Part shown: positions 11,801 through 20,200 of the stretch, piece by piece
How positions within the stretch are numbered: the first letter of the stretch is position 1
Layout: each line of letters opens with the position of its first letter
Assembly (NCBI GenBank): GCA_905221615.1
Contig: CAJNDT010003201.1
Span: 277,001 to 341,000, forward strand
Direction: 5' to 3'
Origin: Symbiodinium sp. CCMP2592
Taxonomy: Eukaryota; Sar; Dinophyceae; Suessiales; Symbiodiniaceae
Length of the DNA: 64,000 nt
Made by a program: the position numbers and the translations under genes
Notes under the pieces: model-generated
What the model saw: the letters and a program-made list of their open reading frames with translations, nothing else
Told to the model about the DNA's origin: nothing
Database searches by the model: none

Positions 11801-14800
11801 GTGGGCTCAAAAACCGCAGGTGGGAGCGCCACAAGCAAATCTCCCGAACGCCAGTAGACGTCTGAAGCTAAGTCCCGGACAGTAGCCGGTGCACGGAGGG
11901 ACAAAGCGTGCAGGGAGTGGCTGTACCGCAGGACCTGTGCAATCCATTCAAGTGGCGCGACCCGAGGGATGCACAGAGCAAAATGATCCTCCAGCGAGGA
12001 CACCACCACACACACCAGTTCAAGGCAAGGCGGTTGAGGGACAACCATAAGGAAGGGAAGCGGCGTAGCCGGCCATACCGGGGCAATTCCTGTTCCCCAG
12101 CCAGGCTCGAGCTGACTTGCCCTATCAAGCAAGTGATCTGGTGACGCAGAAGTTGGGACCTGTCCCAGAACTTGAGGCCCAGTGAATGGGCTGACATAGA
12201 CAACCTCCAAGGTGGCCCGCTCAGTGAGATCCTGCATGTTCTCATGGCCTGCGGGGGCCCGCCAAGGGAAAAAACCAGCGCGAATCGGGGCTGGTGCCGT
12301 GTCAACAGGCTGGTACATGCCCCAGACACCAGACAGAGATAGCCAACCATATAGGAGCAGGGCCCAACTGAAGCTGCGTTTGGAAAGAACGCAGGACGCA
12401 GCGGAGATGGCAGCCGGAAAGCCGAGGTCCCAAGATGAGTCCGGATCAACCTGACGATCATCCTGACCCGGCGTATCTTCAGCAAGAAGCGGGGGGCGAC
12501 CATCAAAGGGATCCCAGGTGAAAGTCGCATCAGGGTCAACCTCGAGGACATCAGCGTCGCGGAGAGACCCTCCAGCGCGGCTGCGTCGAATGGAAGGGAC
12601 CAGTCTCCAGCCAAAGGGGGGTCGGCATGCGCAAATGCCAGCCAGGAAAACCCCGATCGGTTCGTCAGTGGGTGGGATCAAACATATGACAAGGGCTTCA
12701 ACCGGAAGGGTCCGACTGACAAAATGCAAACGTGTGAGGCCACCTTGTAGTACCGGGACCCACGAACCCAACATTTGCTGACCATTCGGACTTCGAAACG
12801 TGGGTCCGCGCGGGTCCCATATCCCACCTCCTCGTATAGTGACCGAGCGCCCTACCCGGCTAGAGGTGGACCAGAATGTCGCCGTGTCCCCAGTATCAAA
12901 ACGAAAGGGGAGGGACCAACTGGCGACCTGACGGGCGACCTCAAGGGAAGGAAAATTCAGTGTGGGACGTGGTGCATAACCCGGCTGACCAGGGCAAGGC
13001 TGCAGCCCAAAGAGGTCCCCGTTGCGCAGTCGAATGACCTGATGTTCATGCACAGCACGGAGCGCCGGTGGAAGCATAAGATGCCAGGATCTGACCTGGG
13101 GTGAGCGCATTGCAGCAGCCGCCTGAATGGCAGCCGGGGTAGTGTCGACCGGTAAGAGAAAGGCACCCGTCTCATCTAAAGTGTGAATGATTACAGTGGC
13201 CAAACCGCAGGGAGCGACCGGGGCCAGGACGACTTCTGTGAGTGGCCGAACCCCTCGAACTGGGAAGAAACGAGTGCACCAGCTGCCACAAAACCGTTGC
13301 CCAATCCTATCAAAATATGTCCAGGAACGCCCTAGATCAGCAGCTTCAGCGGCGCTCCATCCAAGGATTGGACATAATGTGCGGACGGTGGCCTGATCAG
13401 GACGCAGATAGCATTGGTCGAATGCGGTAAGGCCATCACCTTCGTGGAGGCGCCAGCCAGCATGTAAGATGAAAGGTTCGCCATCGGTCCAATCAATTCG
13501 TGGGGGAAAGTGGACAACTGATGGTGGCGATCGACTCCGGCTGCGCGCATCCCATCGCCCTCGGGACCTGATGGTGCGAGCCTCAGACGAGTCAGGACTG
13601 CGGCAACCCTCGGAAGACGAGGCGGCCGAAACAGCTGGAAAATGCAGAAACGAGACAGCCAACAAAAGGAAGAATCGGGACCCCCTAGATGCGCCAGAGA
13701 CCAGACCCCCTCCGCTAGCAACAGCTTTGAGCCACCAATCTCCTTCCCGGACTCGAGTGATCTTGTCCGGCCGAGCTGTAGGCGGGCGGACCTGAAAACC
13801 ATCAATCCACATGTCATAGGCAGCATCACGGTTAACCGCGACGCATTCAGTGCAGCTGTGGGTGCGGATGACATGAACTTGTGAGGGCTCGGTAGCTTGA
13901 AAAAGGAGCCATGGTATGACTCCTTGATGCCCGACACAGGGCGTCCACCGTCCCTCTGCGAAAGGGGTGTCGTCCCCTAAAATAGTCGCCTGAGCTGCAC
14001 TCCACCGTTGATTAGGGCCAAAGCAAAGTAATCGGGTGGGACAATTTGGTCGCCACAGCAGCAGGGAGGAGGGGTGGTCAACCACAAAGTCGGTCCTCCA
14101 CGCGCCTTCAGCGTGGGCACGCTGCCAGGTAGGAAAGTGAGGCAGAGGAGGGGTCATAGCAAACGAAAGCGTACTGACAAGTCGAACACCCAAAGTATCC
14201 CCGGTACGAAGGGCAAGGAAAGCGCCCAGCTGTCTCGACTCGGCAACAAGACCTGGACCTAACTGGAGAGCCACAAGCTGCCCCATACGGAGGCTAACTG
14301 CCCTCTCAGCTGCGCGGAGAGTCAGAAACGCAGGCAGCAACACACAGAGGCGTTGCCCAAGGCCGACAATCAGGACGCAAACTAACCCCCGTCCAGGGTG
14401 CGGTACAGCAACATGTAGCCCCACTGAGGTAGAGTCAGCAATGGCAAATCCCCGATGCCATGAGGCTAGGGCGCCCGGACATACCTCCAGGAGGCTGGGG
14501 AAGATCTCGGACTCATCGACCCGGACAACCGTCCAGGCCGCAAAGGGGTCGGCGACGTGGACTTGCATGAGTCGGGATGGAGCAGATGCTCGAGGGACTC
14601 CTGGCCCAGCCGACTCAGGGCCTGCGGCGACCGGGGCGGCCTGAAGCTGCATAGCGTGACATCCGAAAAGAGTGCCATCATGGTTTGCACACTGGCCAAG
14701 CACAAGCATTGCCAAGAGGCTCCAGCCGACCCGGTCTGGCCAGTGGGTGACGGCAGCCCACAAGACAGCGGCCAGGACGGCGCGAGCAAGTGGCCCCACC

Positions 14801-17259
14801 GAGCCAGAGCTGTCGCCCTGTTCAGCATTGCCAAAAACAACATCTCCGTTCCGAAGCTCGCAGGACTGTTCAAGCGCATATGCCGGAATCCCACCCACGC
14901 AGACAGAGACGGGGTCAAGATTTAGCGATGATGCCAGAGTGTATTTAGAGACAAACCTGTCTGACACTCGGCAGAGACGCTCACCAGGTGTGGCCACAAC
15001 GACGTGGACCTGGGCCGCAACATTGCAGACCTGAACCAACTGGACCTGGCGCGCAGAAGTCCACTGGACAGGAGTCCACATGCCCGGAAAGCGCAGTTGG
15101 AAGTCACCTGAAAAGCAGTGGGATTCAGGGCACCAAGCTTCTTCGGCAGCAACCCGCGCGAGGACCGGCGGCCGGTCAGGGCGAAGTAACTGGACCTGAA
15201 CATCAAACATAAGGCGAAACCCCAAGGCCCATGGGGCGTGCTGGGCTGCGAGTCCATCTTGTAGATGCCATGGTTCGACCGCCTGCAGTGCCTCGTCATC
15301 GGCATCCTGGGCCTCCAGTGCGTACACGACATCACCGTTGCGAAACTTGAGTGCGGCGGGTGGCACATCGAAGAATTCTGCGACCGCCAGGCCATGTGGG
15401 ACAGCAATTTCTCCCACATTTCGCCCTACAAGACGGGCGATCAAGGACATGAGCCATTTAACTGTCATGACCCGCGGTGCGACGATTGCACGAGGGAGGC
15501 CTCGCCACTGCAGCATCAAAGTGACAATGGCAGGGTCGGCGCCGATTGGGACTATCGACAGTTCATTGAATGCCGGGCCCGGCCACACCGGGAAGAAGTC
15601 TGCCGGCAAAGCAGGCTCATCATTCAGGAACTGTGCCCAAATGACATGGTGGCGCGTATCTCTTGACGCGGTATAAGCAGGGTAAGCGCCAAGGAAGGGG
15701 CTATGCAAGACAACATAAACCGGGTCGTGGGCCGTGATATCACGGAGCTCTCTATTACGGGGGTGCTCACCCCATGGAAAACCGCCAGGGCGGTGCATAG
15801 CAGAGACAGCTAGGGTGCCAAAGCAGACCACAATCCATCCAGGCCCTGCATGACGCCAGCCACGCCCAAAGAGGAAGAGTCCAAGGTACCGCAAGGGTGA
15901 AGCGGCCCAACCGAGGGCGCCAAGTATGGATGAGGATCGATCCTCTGCAACGGGCGCGCCAGCGTCAGCTGAGGCAGGCGTGGCGTAGGCAACCTCCGGT
16001 CGGGTAGCAGAGGGGCGTGGGGGTCTGATGCGAGCACCTAAACAGTCTCCATCCCGTAGCTGCACGGTATCGGCTTCGTCATGGATCAACCCAGAAAAGT
16101 GGAGATCACAGACATCGTCCCCGACATGGAGCGAATGTAAGGCAGATGCCCGAACACAGCGCGGTAGGCAACAAGGGACCAACCGATCTCTCAATACAAT
16201 CCCGACCGCAGCATTGTCAGGATGAAGCGGCTGGCCAATGAGGTGGACCGCCAGGGCATCCGGTTGTGGATGTAAGAGAGCAAGGCCTCTCCACCCACGG
16301 TGATTGGCATGGTCTTGAAACACAGTAAAGGGCGAAATCTCCACCCCGGCATGATATTCCAACCAGCTGCATTGTGCACGCGCCGTGAAGGGATTGTGTA
16401 TGCAGATGGGCGTACCTGGAGGGATGGCGTCAACAACCGCTCGAACCCCATGTTGAAACTGGGACAGTTGGACTTGCACAGTGGTAACGGCAGAAGGAGA
16501 AACGGTAGCCCGAGCAGGGCCAACCGGTGGCCACTGACCCAAGGAGTAGTCTTCCACAGGGGTAGCAGCCTGCAGATAGAGAACGCGAGATGCGACCGGT
16601 GGCGCGTTGGCCGGAGTGGGCGGCGGAGGCCCGGCAGGACGCACATGAGGGGCTCGGCCAGCTCCATGGGTCGCCGCATTGAAAGTGGTCACTGTGGCTG
16701 GAGAACTGCCCTCTTCATCCGAACTTGAGCCAGGAGGTGAGATAATAGACGCGGACACCCACCCCGGGAGCAGGAGAACGCAGCCAACGAGGTGAAGATG
16801 TCTCAGGAAAGTCCCTGCTTGACGGCCGAGACATAGGATCAACCAAGCGGCGGCAGGGGATGCATCTCTGTCCCCTCGAGAGGGGTCAAGGTCAAGAAGG
16901 TCAACCGGGCGAGCCGGGGTGGCAGAGGCTTGGAGCACGCGTCCGGAGTCGCCAACTGGTTCAGCGTCTGGCTCGGCCAGTCCTTGCCACAGACGCGCTG
17001 CATGGTAAGCTAGATCCCGGGCTAGGTCGTTGACCCGCAGGACAGCAGCATGGTCAATCCCCACACCTTCTCCTGTAAGATTAGTCTGCGTCGCACAATC
17101 ATGGCAGGGTGGCCGAGCTCCGTTCCCATCAAGTCTCTGGCCGTCAACCCCAACGACTATTGGAGGTTCATGAAGGGGCCCCCGACTAGGGGTAGTCCTA
17201 AAGAAGGGGCCCTCGACAATGAAGGGGTCAGGCTCCCAAACGTTATCACCCGGAATCAT
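5785..17259 (-). CDS. Retrotransposon ORF3: module polyprotein, RNase H, AP endonuclease, reverse transcriptase, zinc fingers (3824 aa)
   Basis: Uninterrupted frame from ATG at 17259 to TAG at 5785. Residues about 150-2326 are repeated modules with seven hydrophobic segments (separate entry). RNase H, about 2438-2596: D2446 in TDGSG, E2499, D2533, H2576 and D2586, all five catalytic positions. AP-type endonuclease, about 2674-2937: N2682, E2722, D2830 with N2832, D2898, D2926-H2927. Reverse transcriptase, about 3180-3540: motif A FVDIQAAYY (D3319) and motif C AWADDLC (D3450-D3451). The C-terminus has C2H2-like fingers: CSECG with downstream H (3757-3778) and CLWC with H (3793-3812). It should nick target DNA, copy the element RNA and remove RNA from the hybrid. 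RNase H lies before the endonuclease, whereas LINEs normally carry it after RT. The start overlaps the preceding stop by ATGA. Confidence 0.9.
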   Translation of the reverse strand: MIPGDNVWEPDPFIVEGPFFRTTPSRGPLHEPPIVVGVDGQRLDGNGARPPCHDCATQTNLTGEGVGIDHAAVLRVNDLARDLAYHAARLWQGLAEPDAEPVGDSGRVLQASATPARPVDLLDLDPSRGDRDASPAAAWLILCLGRQAGTFLRHLHLVGCVLLLPGWVSASIISPPGSSSDEEGSSPATVTTFNAATHGAGRAPHVRPAGPPPPTPANAPPVASRVLYLQAATPVEDYSLGQWPPVGPARATVSPSAVTTVQVQLSQFQHGVRAVVDAIPPGTPICIHNPFTARAQCSWLEYHAGVEISPFTVFQDHANHRGWRGLALLHPQPDALAVHLIGQPLHPDNAAVGIVLRDRLVPCCLPRCVRASALHSLHVGDDVCDLHFSGLIHDEADTVQLRDGDCLGARIRPPRPSATRPEVAYATPASADAGAPVAEDRSSSILGALGWAASPLRYLGLFLFGRGWRHAGPGWIVVCFGTLAVSAMHRPGGFPWGEHPRNRELRDITAHDPVYVVLHSPFLGAYPAYTASRDTRHHVIWAQFLNDEPALPADFFPVWPGPAFNELSIVPIGADPAIVTLMLQWRGLPRAIVAPRVMTVKWLMSLIARLVGRNVGEIAVPHGLAVAEFFDVPPAALKFRNGDVVYALEAQDADDEALQAVEPWHLQDGLAAQHAPWALGFRLMFDVQVQLLRPDRPPVLARVAAEEAWCPESHCFSGDFQLRFPGMWTPVQWTSARQVQLVQVCNVAAQVHVVVATPGERLCRVSDRFVSKYTLASSLNLDPVSVCVGGIPAYALEQSCELRNGDVVFGNAEQGDSSGSVGPLARAVLAAVLWAAVTHWPDRVGWSLLAMLVLGQCANHDGTLFGCHAMQLQAAPVAAGPESAGPGVPRASAPSRLMQVHVADPFAAWTVVRVDESEIFPSLLEVCPGALASWHRGFAIADSTSVGLHVAVPHPGRGLVCVLIVGLGQRLCVLLPAFLTLRAAERAVSLRMGQLVALQLGPGLVAESRQLGAFLALRTGDTLGVRLVSTLSFAMTPPLPHFPTWQRAHAEGAWRTDFVVDHPSSLLLWRPNCPTRLLCFGPNQRWSAAQATILGDDTPFAEGRWTPCVGHQGVIPWLLFQATEPSQVHVIRTHSCTECVAVNRDAAYDMWIDGFQVRPPTARPDKITRVREGDWWLKAVASGGGLVSGASRGSRFFLLLAVSFLHFPAVSAASSSEGCRSPDSSEARTIRSRGRWDARSRSRSPPSVVHFPPRIDWTDGEPFILHAGWRLHEGDGLTAFDQCYLRPDQATVRTLCPILGWSAAEAADLGRSWTYFDRIGQRFCGSWCTRFFPVRGVRPLTEVVLAPVAPCGLATVIIHTLDETGAFLLPVDTTPAAIQAAAAMRSPQVRSWHLMLPPALRAVHEHQVIRLRNGDLFGLQPCPGQPGYAPRPTLNFPSLEVARQVASWSLPFRFDTGDTATFWSTSSRVGRSVTIRGGGIWDPRGPTFRSPNGQQMLGSWVPVLQGGLTRLHFVSRTLPVEALVICLIPPTDEPIGVFLAGICACRPPFGWRLVPSIRRSRAGGSLRDADVLEVDPDATFTWDPFDGRPPLLAEDTPGQDDRQVDPDSSWDLGFPAAISAASCVLSKRSFSWALLLYGWLSLSGVWGMYQPVDTAPAPIRAGFFPWRAPAGHENMQDLTERATLEVVYVSPFTGPQVLGQVPTSASPDHLLDRASQLEPGWGTGIAPVWPATPLPFLMVVPQPPCLELVCVVVSSLEDHFALCIPRVAPLEWIAQVLRYSHSLHALSLRAPATVRDLASDVYWRSGDLLVALPPAVFEPTYSPPCFATATQLRHCAIWSVDFSVSSTIEVVLWRPSVRPLRSRIPALARWNALDLTFEGVFAQRFPGRWAPVPWAADDLPHLVQCSQSADDVTVIVESSVGCFCSEIPACVDAWQLWTALPTLPSQPQVLGVPKAELRHGTLLRNGDVVSGTSPREQLPVWIALSLSLLWRWPCLGGASLLFILTPEVRAVRTPASGTNTEYLHRVWNPAGMVQGPFPGPSHRCPDVLRHSIPAWDHFVRVRPTQHVAFIDWVPAPPDPDSVIVLLHGGVSSRAVMLPWRASPQEVLDRLRAFAPLASSVSATPAAWRGTSLSRSPILYLRSGDVLCLDSVSWYPRLRQPQTLEWPTVQFAAAFAFWGHPFKVLEPGLIFAWQSGAVLPLCVPTVRGERWDPSRGTFFPSLAPFSFSRWVPAVRVDPLGLHLVEESTQGTIAHTLACTYPPRVCATEVCLSPYAPRDGDDFGRRTTGIPGLGLWIGFLTQGARLRCRPAFYILGLLWLPLFVGSGPMPHPHAWRPEIVIYPDPGISQLSGRAFSSWESSLSDVYGRAWGAPAVYGPPGAARAARHDSCSIDLNDAGYHYAGLAAHYLARPLPLHLPALLPGMYHGGWQRFPPWAGGAPDEVLIATDGSGTHSGGWAFAAWCCWKGAWYRVGWDAGALGMTPWLPSLPEGGTDLRSYAGELSALVSAAAWLTAWWDHLLLHTGHAPRQVTIAVDNSAALQVACGHAAATLVHSQVCRALWQGVQSRCATHFRHVPGHAGALVNEIVDALAGYASLHSRCATAGWCRLLPTFGDTLAACAPLMWLLPRAQLGPHGLHWRPAGWESPPAQPPAAESRQPLSSAPPTGEPDCPTPLRINFRVVQANIQTIKDVDVSFFNREGHGQRRVYLAKQLQALDVQIAFLQECRSRPGRWSSHGFLSFRSGAEKGLYGVEIWIRPDLLQPALSLDDFRIRHADPRMLLVQCQRAELPITLVAAHAPHSERPEAEARRFWGDFRVHLLSACNRGTVIIGVDANADIVGRDEDEVLVGDLLSLRPPRLNDDLLLACLHDASLAAPGTWAEIHSGPTWTWQHTGGKTQRLDHLLVSSGITVQAHRQYPEFDILNGESRDHMPITALIEVCGRRGRRVQSRCPYAPASGDRVASTMWSLLGDTFSGTCEEQVQRLCDAHDAAVKQLPARPPFLRRQPYLSVAAEVLLTTLRDARAELRRISALQRLQLCRIAFHSWRPQTPGVPRWERHQTQMLRAHYAHVCFKLRAQAHAQARQDKQAYFESLLVGAIDHWHATGRPSEAVAKLSWASKGAKQKRDVRAASGFDIDEQLQLQFQQQEGGRPVSDDQLQMAFSHWATLPRPACAAAVPTLLDVEHMCRAQRRGKAPGPDHIRNEIWKACPDRAGRWLWPMWLRMAWGEAEPLHFKASIVGALHKKGPAHIPANFRSIAMLNGVAKLWHSQLRSTLGQEVIAHYFPTQLGGRKGIDTGLALSVFRSAVDLASVRGHSWAALFVDIQAAYYEADRLLLFQGRDLDSALQGLQLPRHVHRLIQDGVLTGLGVPEDQVALLRDCVECSFWRMVGQPQAIIASRGSRPGDGLADVLFGALFAVILQCLHHALLAEDIVHTASADALGQPDASLQIAWADDLCLLVDFIRAAWAVTKLRRLCAIVLQVFEAFRFRVNLGPGKTEALVHLQGAGANAARKELLSPEPRLDLPDGRSIRVVPEYKYLGVAQRCRDTGRRDIEAAAARGNAIWTQAAGLVHSPHLPWPLKLVWLQGRTLPAAYSSLATTLARSERAWGPLHGFLDKCLRQLVGAWDAGRHVASAQLRACTGVLDVECAVIIARVRLLCRIVSGRSTEAFELFQASWDRGGEWASLLAEAARRVWPASGLPALQPGEPTLLGIRRHLKKLLTACRKISRSGTMLLALQRAWKSHESPTPKRVIGLASPRICSECGATLASAHALAAHMHRLHGRVALCTQYTLGTVCLWCLTEFHNAARLRYHLLHTPECEHGLRCCV
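10282..16122 (-). repeat. Repeated protein modules within ORF3
   Basis: A pattern repeats five times: L-R-x-G-D motif A, about 87 residues, R/S/M-W-x-P motif, 47-75 residues, L-R-x-G-D motif B, then 15-55 residues to a hydrophobic segment. Motif A is at residues 639, 1017, 1411, 1803 and 2140. The W-x-P motif is at about 727, 1104, 1500, 1888 and 2228. Motif B is at 801, 1170, 1566, 1963 and 2275. The hydrophobic segments lie at about 821-868, 1194-1212, 1620-1648, 1978-2010 and 2290-2326. A shorter sixth unit precedes these (401, then 444-487). Sequence identity between copies is low, so the duplications are old, but the spacing is regular. No known domain was recognised. Confidence 0.7.
17256..17259 (-). 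promoter_or_regulatory. ATGA stop-start overlap between ORF2 and ORF3
   Basis: The TGA of the upstream ORF (GALP-stop) and the ATG of the 3824-codon ORF share ATGA. Some LINEs translate their second ORF by termination-reinitiation at such overlaps (SART1 of silkworm is the known model). No in-frame slippery heptamer is present upstream, so reinitiation is the likelier mechanism. The mechanism is inferred. Confidence 0.55.
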
Positions 17260-20200
17260 GGGAGGGCTCCTAGAACAACCTGAATGATGGCACCGGAGGG
17301 GAATTCCGGGAGACCTACCCCGGGTGGGAACAGGTTACCGCCAAACCCTAAGGCTGGACGGCGCTCTGGTACTAGCTCATGGTGAAACAGAGCGCGCAAA
17401 TGAGCCGCCAATATATCCCAATCAAAGGGGTGGTGGCCAAACGTGACAGTCGCTGAGTCTCCAAAGTGCAACAGCCAGAAGCGAGAAGGGGGAACCGTCC
17501 GAGGCACAACCGGCACGAACATGAGGTGTTGGACTGGGTCCGTTGCCGGGTGATGCGTGGAACGAAACTCCCCAGGGCTAGCTATATTATGTAGGCGACT
17601 AACAAGCTCACACAGCCAGCGTGTCGGGTAGCCCTGGGGCAGCCAGGGGAAATCTATAGGTTCCCTTACGTTAAGCGTCCAGATCCTAATTACATCCGGG
17701 GACGGGTCTGGAGGCTGCACAGCAGGAATGATAGCATACTCAGACGGGCCGGGTGCACTGCCCGGTTGCATAGCGACAACAACACTGTTGAGGGAAACCA
17801 GCCAGAGGGCCACGCCCACTAGGGTCCGCGGGGAACGTGCAGCAGCAATGCGCACAGCTCCCTGTACGCAATGACCAAGAAGGTGTGGAAGGCCTTGGGT
17901 AATAACGGCACGGGCTCCTTGCGGGGGAACGAGGCCGTCACGGACGGCAGAAGATGGCTCAAGCTGAAGTACAGAACCATCCGGGTCGAGCGTACAGAAG
18001 TGGAAATGACAATGAGTTGTGAAATGCTGCGTCACCGGGCGAAGCAGCTCGCGCCCCCCTTCGTCCCGAATAATCCACCAAACCCCGGAACCAGGAGGCA
18101 CCACAACGAGCTCCAGCACATGAGGACAGGAGTCAAAAGCGACATGCAACCTATAGGTAGGGGAGGGAAGGAAGGCTGCCAGGTATGCACGCAGATGCTG
18201 TTCAATGTACGCGGCACTCACACGAATATGAATGGGGCCTCGCCCGGGGAGCCACAAGTGCAGCTGAACATCCGAGGGACCGTTCCTTTCAATAAAAGCA
18301 CCCAGGCTGGTCGGGGAGACCCCAAATCCGTGTGTTTGACGCCCCAACTCATGGGTCCATGAAAGGGTGCATGTGCGGGCAAAATCCCGCCTGTCCTGGA
18401 CGAATGTAACGAAGGTGTCGTGTGGCCGGAGCCTACCTGGGGGTGCATTGACCTGGACACCGCCTGCACCTATAGCAAGGGAAGCCAGAAGGGCAAGCAC
18501 TCTCACTTGACCGGACGCCAAGAATGCGGCAGCAGCAAGAGATGAGGGGGCCGGGGGTGGGGCTGGCTGCTGCCATTCACACTGCCTGGCCAGCTGCGCG
18601 ACTCCGTCGTGAGAGTCATGACCGATGTTAACACACCGATCCGCAACGTCATGCAAATCACCTGGGTATGGCCATACCTTACCCTCATCATACAAGAAGG
18701 TTTGCGGAAGTTCCCAGAGGGAAAGCGCTAAAACATTAGCAACATTATCCCAGGAAGGAGCGGCGGAACAAACCCCAAACACAAGGGCCCCGTCCCGGAT
18801 AGCCCAGAGTGCGAAGCCTGGAATGCATGGCACCACACACTTTAATCGGCAATGTTCGCACCACAAGCTTGACCAGATGCTCGGGTTAGGTGGGGAGAGA
18901 CCAACCACGCAATCGACGGGCAGAGCTGGCATACTAAGGGGGTGAGTGTCTGGCACCAGAAAGGGGCCTCCAGTTTGAACACCGGCGTCAGAGGTCCGAA
19001 CACCGCTGGGCAGTTGCAGAGGTATGGGTACATGTATTATCGGCCGGACCGCACGGCTGAAGCGCAGCCCCGCGGAGAATGCTCGATTCATGTCTACCAC
19101 AACATGGACACACCACAGGCGGCACGTAGGGTCCCCAGGAAGTGCAGTAGTCTCCCAAGTAAGCACCGTCATCCCGTGGGACTGGAGAGACCGGAGAAGA
19201 CGAGCAGGGAGTTCCGTCCGAGAGGCAAGCTGCAGCAGAAACTCGTCATAAGACACGAAGCGGCCTTCAAAGCACAAGATCAACCCCAGGGAGGCAGGGT
19301 CCGCACGGTCGTTGACTCTGTAGACCACAACGCACTGCCGGCGGCCGATTGCCACAAACGAAGCATGGGGCAGCACATCTGGGAAGGGCAAATCAAAGAA
19401 CGAAAATTTGCCGGTGCAGGTTTTGGACATAAGAAGACGCAGTACCTCAGCCGTCACGGTGGTACTAGCCGGCACACTAAAAGTATGCACCCCTTCCGCG
19501 GCCTGAACCACAGAGACGTGGCGTACCGGCGCCAGCCATGCAGCCGTAGAGCACCTGGGAAGTGGCAACAAAAGAGACGAGATGTCAAAATGCTGCGTCG
19601 GTCGAGCGGGCTTCACAGTAACAACATCTCCATGCCGTAATCGTAAGCCGCGCCCGCAAAGAATCTGAAAGGCATCATGCTGGAGGAACTGCGCTACCGC
19701 AACAATTACATCCCGGGAAGTGTAGGCAGCTGGTAAGTCGACACAGCAAAGATCGACACACGCATCAACGAGAACGGTGATGTGTTCACGGCCCGATGCT
19801 GCCGCAACTAAATGGACCTTATCAAATGTAGGACCGGTGGAGGCTGCCACCAGGTGTGGCCTCCCCAGACGGACAGCTTGCCTGTGAAGCTCGGCTGCGA
19901 CTTCCCCGGCATCCATATCCCCGAGAAATTGAAGTACAAGGGAGGACTCTGGCGCCCAAATTTTGCACGTGACAAGGAAACGGCGTGATGAATCACCGAG
20001 GCTGGGCCAAAGCAAGGCGTCACCAAAGTCGCCCGTGCGTTGCCACATCCCTTGTAGATCGACATGGGCCAACGGGGGGGCAGCAAGATCACGATCCCGG
20101 GCAAGTGACGCCCCTTGCAAGACTTGGCGCGGAGACCCAGGGGCGCTGTGAACTTGGACCGCGGTGGACGGCCTGAAAGCAACGAACAGTAAAAGTGCCA

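Noticed and set aside
4745-16728. Many plus-strand open frames of 60-218 codons
   Set aside because: They are antisense shadows of the retrotransposon frames and show Arg/Pro/Ser/Gly bias with no motif.
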